From positions 4,023,165 to 4,087,164 of the forward strand of contig NZ_JAALDK010000001.1 in assembly GCF_013366925.1 (NCBI RefSeq): DNA of 64,000 bases. The letters run 5' to 3'. This stretch comes from Paraburkholderia youngii (lineage in GTDB: Bacteria > Pseudomonadota > Gammaproteobacteria > Burkholderiales > Burkholderiaceae). The translations under genes were made by a program, and so were the position numbers. Every line of letters begins with the position of its first letter. The first letter of the stretch is position 1. Under the pieces are notes generated by a model. It did not search any database and was not told the origin of the DNA. It worked only from the letters and a program-made list of their open reading frames with translations. This document shows, in pieces, positions 35,922 to 43,816 of this stretch.

Positions 35922-36753
35922 TCCCCCGCGCTCTAGGAACAGTAAAACTCTTTCGACTTTCGACACGGAGAGGCCCGAACTGGTACCCATAAAAGATGCA
36001 ATTCGGCGTAGCTACGCTGATTACCGAAAGCATGCGGGCAGTCCGTCGGTCATTTCTCCTCTTACTCAGGTCACGAACTCCCAAAAAGAACAGCTCCTAG
36101 GACTTTACAGAACCACGTACCAGTATTTGAAGGGCGACAAATACTCGCTGAATTGGATCTATGAACTTAGGAACGGCGATGATACGTCGTACTGCCCAAT
36201 GTGCGGGAATGTTGGATACGAAGCTATCGAGCATTACCTTCCAGAGTCGCACTATCCAGAATTTGCACTGTTGTCGTTCAACTTGATTCCAACGTGCACT
36301 TCCTGTAATACAAAGCGTGGGAACACTGCAAACGCGCCCGGGGTAGCTCTTTCTTTACTTCATCCATATTTCGAAGGATCCCAACTGAACGCTCCAATCG
36401 TCCGTGTAATGATCACCGGACTACTTCGCGCCGGGGTCACATCCTATGCGATTCCTGCATTCAAGCTAGTGCCGATCATTCCGCAGGCTGATCCGTTTTT
36501 CCCACGACTGAGCAACCATCTACAAAAATGCGTCAGCCAGAAGGCATTCAGAAAATGGATCAAAAACCGCTGGGGTGTGTGGAGATCTAAGGCCGCAAAA
36601 TATGCAACTCTGGATCTGCTTCAGGCAGCTGTTGCGGACGAGTTGAAAGCCGAGATGGAGGCTGGTGGGGCGAACAATTGGACGGCAAGTTTCTTGAGAG
36701 GGTTGCTTTTCGAGCCAGCAATTTTAGAATGGATGCGTGCCAATCCGACTTGA
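35908..36753 (+). CDS. HNH endonuclease of the Septu-like pair (PtuB-type)
   Basis: The TTG at 35908 follows a full AAGGAGG by 6 nt, giving 281 residues and a 14-nt overlap with the ATPase gene; an ATG further upstream at 35872 has no such site. The HNH nuclease core shows CPMCG near residue 96, IEHYLPESHYPEF with the catalytic His, NLIPTC, then CTSCNTKRGN; the two CxxC pairs would bind zinc. PtuB proteins of Septu systems have this layout next to an ATPase gene. The C-terminal half has no recognised domain. DNA cutting gated by the ATPase is inferred from the family. Confidence 0.87.
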   Translation: MIKIDPPRSRNSKTLSTFDTERPELVPIKDAIRRSYADYRKHAGSPSVISPLTQVTNSQKEQLLGLYRTTYQYLKGDKYSLNWIYELRNGDDTSYCPMCGNVGYEAIEHYLPESHYPEFALLSFNLIPTCTSCNTKRGNTANAPGVALSLLHPYFEGSQLNAPIVRVMITGLLRAGVTSYAIPAFKLVPIIPQADPFFPRLSNHLQKCVSQKAFRKWIKNRWGVWRSKAAKYATLDLLQAAVADELKAEMEAGGANNWTASFLRGLLFEPAILEWMRANPT

Positions 36754-37088
36754 ATGTGCCACACGTGCTCGCATACGAACTTCTCATGTCCGCATGCGAG
36801 CCGACCCCACACCACTCGTTGCAAGCGCCCCCTACTGGGCGACTACCGCCCGATACGGTTCGCCGAGCCGCGACCGGCTCAGATAGCGGCCCTGAGCGGT
36901 CACTCGTGGTACAGAAAGTCTAACGGCCGCTTTGATTTGTTCACCACTCGCCCTTTGCGCTGCGGAAAGCCGCATCTCATCGCTCTCCAGCGCTCGCCGA
37001 TTGCGTTGTACTCGTCAGTACGCATAGCACAGGCCAAGATGGTACCGTGAGTCACTAGGACCTCGCTCTGCAGCCCTCCTGAGCGAGG
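36754..37088. other. intergenic region between converging defence genes, with hairpin
   Basis: No gene is supported. A perfect 10-bp stem (37059-37068 with 37081-37090) has a 12-nt loop and overlaps the stop codon of the next gene. It may serve as a terminator for either converging unit, though it lacks a T tract. Confidence 0.6.
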
Positions 37089-38549
37089 TCACGCGTTCGC
37101 CTGTATGTCAAACATGGCCCAGTCAGGTATCTTCTGCGCGCGAAGAAGTGACGTAATGACATCCACGCACAGATTCACCGCCGAAGTGAGGATTTCTGCA
37201 GGTGTTGTAGGCACTCCGGCGATGTTCTTACTGCGCTGTGGCGTTTCTCCTTGATGGACCATCTTGCTTCGGTAATCGTACATGGCGCCGATTACATCGC
37301 GGTTCCGAACCCTGTCTGTTTCCAAACCGGCTAATAATCGTGTGGCACGCGTTGTTACGCGGTGCTTTACCTCATTGCTGTCTGTGCTTAAGAGCGACTC
37401 TAGAGAGATGGAAAGGTCGATTGCTTTATCTCCAAGATTGTGCCGCCGTTGCGCCATATTGAGCCGCTGAAGTGCGACGCGAATTTTCTTCTGTGTCTGC
37501 AGGTCAAGGCCAAAGAACAGTGGGACCACCTCTTTGGCGGCGTCAGCGTCTAACACCGGATAGCGCTGTCCCGTGATTGGCAGAATGTCAACGAATCGGG
37601 TGCTTCTGCTGAGGATCTGTGAGGTGTAGCCGAACAGGTCTTCGTCATCGAATTCGTACCATATCCCGGCAGAAACGAGCGCCCTTGGGCCAATCAGCGT
37701 AAGAACCCGAGCAACATCAGCAAGTTCATCGCATTTGCCGACGTATTGATCGCTATTGACCTGACGTTTTTCAGCCTCTTCCGCAGTGAAAAGAACTTTC
37801 TCAACGTCCGAGCGAATAGTCAGAACGGAGGATGCCAATTCGGACTCATACGGCGTCCGGAACAGCACATCGCCTATCGACCGCGAGACCCCCATAAGGA
37901 ATCGTTTGATGGCGCTGTTCCTCAGATCACGAATAGGAAGTATCGAAATCGTGTCTGTGAGACGCACCTCGTTCGATACTGTTACTCCCCAAAGCGCCTC
38001 GCAAATGCGCCCCGTCGCGCCTTTCACTTTGAGAATGCGGCTGTACCACTCGATTGCAGCATGAACGTCGTCGACCTCGTGGGCGCGATTGAATAGTGCG
38101 CGCGGTGCCGAATCTGGATAGCACGGGACGCCACCGTTTTCGGTGTACATAAAGAGTCTAGTGGTCCCTGCAAACCGCGTGTCTCTTGTGACATGAGGGA
38201 CCATTTCCTTGCTGAGCGTGTCGAACTTCAGACACGCGGGAAACCAGATGTCTGGGTCAATGGAGTTCAATGCTACAGCTAGCGGCACCTGTCCGAAATG
38301 TGTTTCAACGACATCCTTCAGAGCGGCATCAAGTGCCGCCGCTAGCCAGTCTTCTGGCGCTGCATCGTCGTGGCTTTGATCGTCCATTGGCGTTCCCGGG
38401 AGTTCAAAAGATTCAAGGCGCGATTTTAGGTCTCGGTCGTTGTCGCGTCGAAGTAGAAATGGCTTCGGCACCGGGAGGAGAACGCCGAACAGGCCCTCAA
38501 CGCACGCGCTCCCCACCCACGCACAGTATCGTACGATCTTACTCGACAC
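37089..38549 (-). CDS. ApeA-like HEPN-domain protein
   Basis: The frame encodes 486 residues; the true start may be the ATG at 38387 (MDDQSHDDAAPEDW), since residues 1-54 are weak. The C-terminal 150 residues (RLNMAQRRHNLGDKAIDLSI, SLESLLSTD, TRATRLLAG, MYDYRSKMVHQG) match the pattern of ApeA-like HEPN domains, with the RNase motif Arg427-x4-His432. The N-terminal 300 residues are not recognised and would be the sensor. It is a second, different HEPN protein on the same element, adjacent to the terminase gene. An anti-phage role is inferred. Confidence 0.72.
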   Translation of the reverse strand: MSSKIVRYCAWVGSACVEGLFGVLLPVPKPFLLRRDNDRDLKSRLESFELPGTPMDDQSHDDAAPEDWLAAALDAALKDVVETHFGQVPLAVALNSIDPDIWFPACLKFDTLSKEMVPHVTRDTRFAGTTRLFMYTENGGVPCYPDSAPRALFNRAHEVDDVHAAIEWYSRILKVKGATGRICEALWGVTVSNEVRLTDTISILPIRDLRNSAIKRFLMGVSRSIGDVLFRTPYESELASSVLTIRSDVEKVLFTAEEAEKRQVNSDQYVGKCDELADVARVLTLIGPRALVSAGIWYEFDDEDLFGYTSQILSRSTRFVDILPITGQRYPVLDADAAKEVVPLFFGLDLQTQKKIRVALQRLNMAQRRHNLGDKAIDLSISLESLLSTDSNEVKHRVTTRATRLLAGLETDRVRNRDVIGAMYDYRSKMVHQGETPQRSKNIAGVPTTPAEILTSAVNLCVDVITSLLRAQKIPDWAMFDIQANA

Positions 38550-38843
38550 TGGCAGACATCTTCATTCGAACGACAGCTTACGGGATGGGCAACAGAAATT
38601 TGGATGGGCGGAACTGCGTTATTCGCGGATGGCGCTTGATGGCCCGAACTCGGCCACCTCTCGCGCGTTCACAACTGGCCGATCTATTGACCTCATCGAG
38701 CGGGCTCCCATGCCTAGACTCAGCGAATCTGGCGGCCCAATCACCTGTCCCGTCCAGCCACATGTGAAACATCGTCACATGTTGAACCGGGCGAACTTTC
38801 GGATAAGTCTTCCTGAAGTCGAACCCGGCAAATTTGCCAGAGG

Positions 38844-39389
38844 TCACGCGAGGTCGCGAGTCACGCGAAGTCGCGGCAAAGCTTGCCGGAGGTTTGATGT
38901 CGGCTCGATTAAGAAGTCAGGTTCCGGCTCGTCCATCGTATCGAGTTTGCGCTCGACGTGATGCGTGAGCACACGTGCGACCCTCTCGACGTCACCAATG
39001 CCAAGTTCGCGAGCAAGTTGTGGCGCAGCATACGCGGACCACGTTCGCCAAGAATCCTGCACCTCGCGCCATAGCTCGTGCATGACGCGATCAACGTCGA
39101 TCGCCGCGATTACCGCCGCACTGCGCTGCTCGAATTCAAGGCGGCGCAACGCCGCGAGCGCGCTTTCCTTCGCGAGCGCTGCCGCCGCGAGTTCGTCGTT
39201 CATGGCGCGGAGTGGCAGACGTTCGCGCGTGCGGACGTTTGGCGAGCGCCAACGTGTGGCGAGTTGGGCCGCGTCGAGCAGCCCGTCGACGTCCCGGTGC
39301 AGCGTGCCGCGAGCGAGTGCGCGCCTTACCTGCTTTTCGTCGCAGCCCGCGCGGGCCGCGAACTGCGTGGCGTTCAGGCGTTCAGTCAT
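38844..39389 (-). CDS. terS: phage terminase small subunit (Nu1-like)
   Basis: Starting at MTERLNATQFAARAG (39389) the protein has 181 residues. The N-terminal winged helix (QFAARAGCDEKQVRRALARG, then DAAQLATRWR) is like that of lambda Nu1. A helical middle (LEFEQRSAAVIAAIDVDRVMH) leads to an oligomerisation-type region (WSAYAAPQLARELGIGDVERVARVL). TerS picks the packaging start on phage DNA. On a satellite without a large subunit, it redirects a helper's TerL to satellite DNA. It is the last gene of the satellite operon, just before the cargo. Confidence 0.7.
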   Translation of the reverse strand: MTERLNATQFAARAGCDEKQVRRALARGTLHRDVDGLLDAAQLATRWRSPNVRTRERLPLRAMNDELAAAALAKESALAALRRLEFEQRSAAVIAAIDVDRVMHELWREVQDSWRTWSAYAAPQLARELGIGDVERVARVLTHHVERKLDTMDEPEPDFLIEPTSNLRQALPRLRVTRDLA

Positions 39390-39499
39390 CGGGGTTGGCG
39401 GACAAGTTTTCACGAGTCATGGCTACAGGAAAAACGCGCGCGCGCAATGCCCGCATTTCAGGAGGGGCTAGGAAGGACCCGCGCCCTACCTTTGGGGTC

Positions 39500-39529
39500 T
39501 CCGGGGAATCCCTTTCGGGAGCCCCCGGA
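39500..39529. repeat. GC-rich dyad upstream of terS
   Basis: TCCGGGG/CCCCGGA (39500-39506 with 39523-39529) encloses an inner TCCC/GGGA pair. It lies between terS and the next gene, where cos or pac elements are found in several phages. It may equally be a terminator of the 63-residue gene. Confidence 0.45.
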
Positions 39530-39535
39530 TTTCCT

Positions 39536-39727
39536 TCAGGCGATGCCAGCACGCTTCGCCGCCGAGATGACCTTGCGCGCGAGTTCACGCGCTTGGGCAT
39601 CATTGAGCGCTTTGGGCGAAGGCTCGCCGACCAAACGGCCCTCGCTCATTGCAATGCGTGTATCGAGCGGCGCGGTCAGTAAGTGACCGTACTTCGCGGG
39701 TCCGACAGGTGTCGACTTCGGGGACAT
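39536..39727 (-). CDS. small satellite protein of unknown function
   Basis: The 63-residue protein begins MSPKSTPVGPAKYGHLLTAP and ends with a basic helix (LNDAQARELARKVISAAKRAG). A GGAGGTAAG-type ribosome site sits just upstream. It lies in the run between the coiled-coil gene and terS. Function unknown. Confidence 0.6.
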   Translation of the reverse strand: MSPKSTPVGPAKYGHLLTAPLDTRIAMSEGRLVGEPSPKALNDAQARELARKVISAAKRAGIA

Positions 39728-39742
39728 GACTTACCTCCTGAA

Positions 39743-40075
39743 TCACTTGTCGAACCGCAGCGTCTGCTGCGGCTCCGGTGTCACGCGGCGCGGGGCATCT
39801 GTCTGCGACGGTGCGAGCATTGCCGCGACGATTGCAGCGTCACCTTCGTCCGTTAGGTCAAGCACGAAGCCGAGCCCACGCAGACGCTGCGCCTCGCCCG
39901 GCTCCAGCCATACGACTTCGCCGGGACGAAATCGGCGCGAGACGGTACCGGTCACGCGGCGCGGGTTATCGGCGTCCGGCTTGCCAGAGCCGGGAACAGA
40001 AGTCTGTACACTGCGCCCGCGCGCCACAATCGCGCGCACAAGCCCATTTTCTTCGCATTGTTCGTCGGTCCACAT
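39743..40075 (-). CDS. satellite protein of unknown function, 110 residues
   Basis: The frame starts MWTDEQCEENGLVRA with a GGAG-containing ribosome site (GGAGAGCAG) upstream. The centre (RRFRPGEVVWLEPGEAQRLRGLGFVLD) resembles small head-associated or hypothetical proteins of phages, where a PGE-V-L-E motif precedes a short helix, but the match is weak. It sits 15 bp from the next gene in the operon. Confidence 0.6.
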   Translation of the reverse strand: MWTDEQCEENGLVRAIVARGRSVQTSVPGSGKPDADNPRRVTGTVSRRFRPGEVVWLEPGEAQRLRGLGFVLDLTDEGDAAIVAAMLAPSQTDAPRRVTPEPQQTLRFDK

Positions 40076-40104
40076 TCTGCTCTCCTGTTCAAGTCAAGTC
40101 ACGC

Positions 40105-40851
40105 TTACACCTGCACTTCATCGACTTTCAGCAGTGCACGCAGGTCTTTGAGTTCGCGCGCACCGAAGTCCGCCAAGCTGGGATCGAGCCATGCGACCAC
40201 AAACCGGCCCGCGCCCTGGTAGCTTTCAGGCGCGTAGTGCGCCGCAACGTCTGCGCGCTTAAGCGGTGAGAAGTCCCAGCGCACGCGAAGCGCCCCCATG
40301 CCGCGCAATCCTTCGAGCAAACCTTCACGGCCATCGGCAGGGACAGACTTGCCCGTTATCTGCGTCCACATCGAGGCGATTGCGGTGAGACGCGCAACGG
40401 GATCGCCAAGTGCCGAGACCGCGCGGCCAAAGTCCGACTCAGCCGCATCGAGCGCCTGTAAGAGGACCTGCTGTGCTTGCTCGCGCCAATCGGCAAGCAG
40501 CGGCTCTATCAGGTCATGCTGCGCCTCGATGCGTGCCTGAATCACAACCGTGGCATCGCGCGCGATCGCAGCCGCCTCGATGGCCTCGGAGTGTGCACGC
40601 TCGTGCTCCGCAATGCGTGTGTCGACTTCGCCCGTATCGGCGGCGACGTCATCTGCGAATGCTTCAGCCAGCAGTTCGTGACGCTGCTCGCGCAACTGCT
40701 CCAGTGCTGCCGTGTGCTGCGCGCCCGTGCTCGCAGCTGCGGTGCAACGCGCGAATTCGGCGCGCAGCCGCTTGAGCTCGGCACACGCGGCGCTTACGCG
40801 TCCAGCCGCTTCCTCTAGCCCGCCAGTTTCGATCTTGCCTGTCTTCGTCAT
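40105..40851 (-). CDS. coiled-coil satellite protein of unknown function
   Basis: The 248-residue protein is rich in Ala, Glu, Arg and Gln across residues 10-150, with heptad-like spacing that predicts a long coiled coil. Residues 160-248 form a separate region (RWDFSPLKRADVAAHYAPESYQ split by short loops, ending LRALLKVDEV). I do not recognise it. Position between the replication gene and terS suggests a role in satellite maintenance or helper interference. Confidence 0.65.
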   Translation of the reverse strand: MTKTGKIETGGLEEAAGRVSAACAELKRLRAEFARCTAAASTGAQHTAALEQLREQRHELLAEAFADDVAADTGEVDTRIAEHERAHSEAIEAAAIARDATVVIQARIEAQHDLIEPLLADWREQAQQVLLQALDAAESDFGRAVSALGDPVARLTAIASMWTQITGKSVPADGREGLLEGLRGMGALRVRWDFSPLKRADVAAHYAPESYQGAGRFVVAWLDPSLADFGARELKDLRALLKVDEVQV

Positions 40852-40943
40852 GGCCTATGTCTCCAGTGAAAAGTCAGAGTGCGTTATCACGACGACTGTC
40901 GTGAAGATTGATGCAGTGTGGCGTTGCCTTGCGCGATGAAAGA

Positions 40944-40962
40944 GCCCGCCGCCACGGCGGGC
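40944..40962 (-). terminator. hairpin after the replication gene
   Basis: GCCCGCCG and CGGCGGGC enclose a 3-nt loop 22 bp after the replication gene stop. Reading leftwards it is followed only by CTCTTTC, so it may attenuate rather than stop transcription into the downstream satellite genes. Confidence 0.45.
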
Positions 40963-40983
40963 CGGTCAAAAAAAACGTTTGTC

Positions 40984-42144
40984 CTAGCCGGGCGGTATCA
41001 CGGCATGCTTGCGCGCTTCAATCTGCGTAGCCAGCGCGTCGCGAACGGTTCTCCAAGTCGCCAGCGTGCCGTTCGCCTGTTGCTTCGCGGCGCGGCACGC
41101 CGCTTCGAACATCGCTCCGTCAACCCGGTGGAGTGCCACGCACCGGCAGAGCCAGTCAGCAAGGTCGCAGCGCGCGCGGGTTGCGGTCCATGCAGGCTTT
41201 TCGATATGCCGTGAAAAGATCGCTTCGAGTGCGTGCGCGCCATCAATCGTTTCCTGGGTGTGGCGGGTTGTCTGCGCCACGCCAAGAACTGACGTGCGTG
41301 TTCTCAGCACGCCGTCGAGAACGCTGCGCACGCTTGTCCACCTTGGCTTGCGATCTAGCTTCTTCTCCTGCTGCTTCGCCTTGCAGATCGCCCAGCCCAT
41401 GTCGTCGCTGTTCAACCCTTCCCGCGCGAAATGCACGCATCCGCTTTCGACTTCGTCGCGAACGTTTGCTTCGCATTCGCCGAAGAACACTGTGATCATC
41501 GCCGCCGCGATTGCCTTTTGTGCAGCGCTACCGGTCACGTTGCGAGCGTCATCATCCGGTCGCGGCTTCGCTTGCGAAACGGGACTAGGCGCGCGCCAAT
41601 GAGCGTTGTGCTCTTCTTGTAGAAGTTCTTGTAAACCATATATAGAGGGCGGCGGAACAATGCTGCCGCTGGCACCATTCAACGCAACTACTGACACGTT
41701 TCGAGTGTCATTGCTGGCACCATTCAACGTCGCTTCTTGCGCGTATCGCGCGCCTTGAATGGTGCTGTTGCTGGCACCATTCGACCGGCCTTGAATAGTG
41801 CTCACGCCGGCACGTTTCGCGGGGGCTTTTGCTGCAACGCAGGAGCGTTGTAGCGTCAGCAGAAAGATGGTGACGCGGTTGTGATAGCCGGTGCGCCCGA
41901 CCGCCTGAAGGATGCCTTCGGCTACGAACGCCTTTACATACCGACGGGCCGCTCGCACGCTTACGCCCGCCTCAATGGCGAGCGTGGTGATGTCGCGGCC
42001 TTCCTCCGAGCAAATGCGGTTATCGAAGCGGTTGGCTTCCCATGCAAGGCACGCTAGGAACCACTTTTTCTCAGGGTGCATGTCAGTGAACTTCGGCGGC
42101 GTGCCCTTTTCGGGCATCGCCCATTTCATCGCCGCGCCGCTCAT
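40984..42144 (-). CDS. lambda O-like replication initiator with embedded origin repeats
   Basis: The 386-residue protein has an N-terminal winged helix (KKWFLACLAWEANRFDN, ITTLAIEAGVSVRAARRYVKAFVAEGIL), a repetitive middle in which STIQG and LNGASN recur, and a C-terminal helical part. The repetitive middle is caused by DNA repeats inside the gene (41668-41801). In phage lambda the O protein has the same plan: DNA-binding N-terminus, iterons within the gene, C-terminus that recruits the helicase. Start ATG at 42144 overlaps the Toprim gene stop (ATGA). Direct sequence similarity to O is not claimed. Confidence 0.6.
   Translation of the reverse strand: MSGAAMKWAMPEKGTPPKFTDMHPEKKWFLACLAWEANRFDNRICSEEGRDITTLAIEAGVSVRAARRYVKAFVAEGILQAVGRTGYHNRVTIFLLTLQRSCVAAKAPAKRAGVSTIQGRSNGASNSTIQGARYAQEATLNGASNDTRNVSVVALNGASGSIVPPPSIYGLQELLQEEHNAHWRAPSPVSQAKPRPDDDARNVTGSAAQKAIAAAMITVFFGECEANVRDEVESGCVHFAREGLNSDDMGWAICKAKQQEKKLDRKPRWTSVRSVLDGVLRTRTSVLGVAQTTRHTQETIDGAHALEAIFSRHIEKPAWTATRARCDLADWLCRCVALHRVDGAMFEAACRAAKQQANGTLATWRTVRDALATQIEARKHAVIPPG
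41668..41801. repeat. iteron-like repeats, candidate satellite replication origin
   Basis: GCACCATTC-type motifs occur five times in 134 bp: direct copies in GCTGGCACCATTCAACG at 41668-41684 and 41713-41729 and GCTGGCACCATTCGACC at 41770-41786, and inverted copies at 41755-41765 and, with one change, at 41791-41801. The pair at 41757-41765 and 41774-41782 forms a perfect 9-bp dyad. Another dyad, TGACAC/GTGTCA, lies at 41692-41710. Confidence 0.65.
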
Positions 42145-43061
42145 GCTTTGCTCCCCAGGCTGTCGAAAATCTCGATCAGTCGCATACGCTGCGTGGCTTC
42201 CTCGGCCATGATCTGGTCGTAGATCGAGACGTCGAGGTGGCTTTTCACGGCTTGCCCCAGAATTTCCGCGAGGGTATCGGGCGGCAACGCTTCAGCTTGC
42301 ACGGTCTCGCCTTCGAAGCGGCGGCGGTCGGTCGACTTGGGGGGCGCAGTGTCGAGGCCGAACATATCGACGTGGGAGGGCAATACGGCGACACGTTCGA
42401 ACGTGACTTCGCCGCCGAAGGTTTCGCAAAACGCTGTTATGTCCTCCTGAAGTGCCAGATAGAGGTGAACGCCGCTGGGGTCGTGATCGCCGAGATGCAA
42501 GACACGAACGGGCACGTCGGATTCAGAAAACTCCCGCGCAAGCGAATGTTTGACGGAGACGCTATCGAATCCGCCCGAGCTAACAACATCAATCCCGAAC
42601 GGATCGCACACGCGCGCAAGTTGGGGGACCATGCCGCCCGTTTCGCACCACACATACAAACGTTGAGCCTGGCCATCCTGACGGTCCAGGCGAAACGCCT
42701 CACTCGCGGTATGGCGGCAAGCCTTGATAAAGTGTCCCGTGCCCGCGTAGCACTGTGCGCCCGTACGATCTACACCGTCGTCGCGGATCGCGTCGAACGG
42801 AATGACACGAGCGCGGCGCGCATTAGCCAGGTGCGCACACAACTTGTTGTATGCGTTGTTGGTCTTGGGATAGCGATGCGCAGCCACCAGGCGATAGAAA
42901 ACCTGACGACACGTCAGCGGAAGGTGTTCGCGGTATTCGAAAAGTACCTCCTTGATATGGACGATCAGGTCCTCGGTCGTGGCATGCGGACGCCAGTTGT
43001 TGATAAATCCGCGATGGGCGTGACGTTCGGCCCGGCATGTGTTGAAGTCAAATTCGGCCAC
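42141..43061 (-). CDS. Toprim-like domain satellite protein
   Basis: The 306-residue protein contains a Toprim-like segment: WCETGGMVPQLARV, then VLHLGDHDPSGVHLY with the acidic DxD-type metal site, after a helical N-terminal region (LTCRQVFYRLVAAHRYPKTN). This recalls the DNA-cutting or primase Toprim fold of topoisomerase VI and phage proteins of unknown role. It starts 10 bp after the AlpA-like gene and overlaps the replication gene by 4 nt, so a replication role is inferred. Confidence 0.65.
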   Translation of the reverse strand: MAEFDFNTCRAERHAHRGFINNWRPHATTEDLIVHIKEVLFEYREHLPLTCRQVFYRLVAAHRYPKTNNAYNKLCAHLANARRARVIPFDAIRDDGVDRTGAQCYAGTGHFIKACRHTASEAFRLDRQDGQAQRLYVWCETGGMVPQLARVCDPFGIDVVSSGGFDSVSVKHSLAREFSESDVPVRVLHLGDHDPSGVHLYLALQEDITAFCETFGGEVTFERVAVLPSHVDMFGLDTAPPKSTDRRRFEGETVQAEALPPDTLAEILGQAVKSHLDVSIYDQIMAEEATQRMRLIEIFDSLGSKA

Positions 43062-43071
43062 GGCGTCGCCC

Positions 43072-43476
43072 CTATGCGGCGTCAGCGTCGCCCACGCCGC
43101 CGCTCATCATGCGCTGCTCCCACGCGCGCACGGCTTCGTATGGGATCAGCACGCGGCGGCCAACCTGAAGGACTTTCGGCCCCTTACCCTTTTGGCGCAG
43201 CTTCCACACGGTCGCGCGGTTCAGGTGATAGAGGCGGCAAAATTCCTCCATCGTCATCGCGCCGACTTGCTGCGTGGAAACGGGCGGCACACGGGTCAGA
43301 TAGCGTTCGAGAATTTCGCGCACGGTGGATTTTTCGGCCTCGGTCAGCGGACGGGTGCGCGGACCATGGTTCGATTCGGCCGTGCCGTCGAGTGCCTCGC
43401 ACACTGCGTCGAGCAGCACACGAAGCGTCGGCGCGACTAGCATCTTGTTCTCATCCATTTTCATAGGATTCCTCAT
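43072..43476 (-). CDS. AlpA/excisionase-type helix-turn-helix regulator
   Basis: Up to 134 residues are encoded; ATG 43464 (MKMDENKML) with AGGA upstream is an alternative start. The C-terminal half is a MerR/AlpA-like DNA-binding domain: MTMEEFCRLYHLNRATVWKLR, then KGPKVLQVGRRVLIPYEAVRAWEQR. In P4-like elements and Gram-negative satellites AlpA activates excision and replication genes on contact with a helper phage. Here it heads the leftward operon, opposite att-side of the integrase. Confidence 0.8.
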   Translation of the reverse strand: MRNPMKMDENKMLVAPTLRVLLDAVCEALDGTAESNHGPRTRPLTEAEKSTVREILERYLTRVPPVSTQQVGAMTMEEFCRLYHLNRATVWKLRQKGKGPKVLQVGRRVLIPYEAVRAWEQRMMSGGVGDADAA

Positions 43477-43816
43477 GTATTTTTGGTTTGCCTATGATCT
43501 ATTAACGCTGATTGACGACGCGTCCGCAAGCGCCTGTTTTACAGGGATTCAGGCACTTGAAGTCAGCCCGGAAGCATCAACTCAACGCGGTAATCGCGCA
43601 TCGACGTGACATGACCTGAACCCTTGAAAAGCTAAAATCTCTTGGCGGGATTTGGCGAGGTTTAACGGCGAAGAATTTTCAGGCGAGAGAACCGCATGCG
43701 TTGTCGTCTTGAGCGTGCCGACGGCGTTGTAATTTTTTCAGGGGGTCGCGTGGGCTAGGTATATGCACCTAGGACCGAGCGCCATTTTTTTCGTGGCAAT
43801 CGGCTTGCCGTTCAGA
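43477..43816. other. control region between integrase and AlpA-like gene
   Basis: This 340-bp stretch holds no supported gene. It carries the leftward promoter of the satellite operon and the end of the integrase gene. No clear -35/-10 pair was identified. It is AT-richer than the coding parts on either side. Confidence 0.5.

Noticed and set aside
41640..41820. A CRISPR array within the repeated region
   Set aside because: Repeats are short, in both orientations, unevenly spaced and lie inside a coding frame; no cas genes are present.
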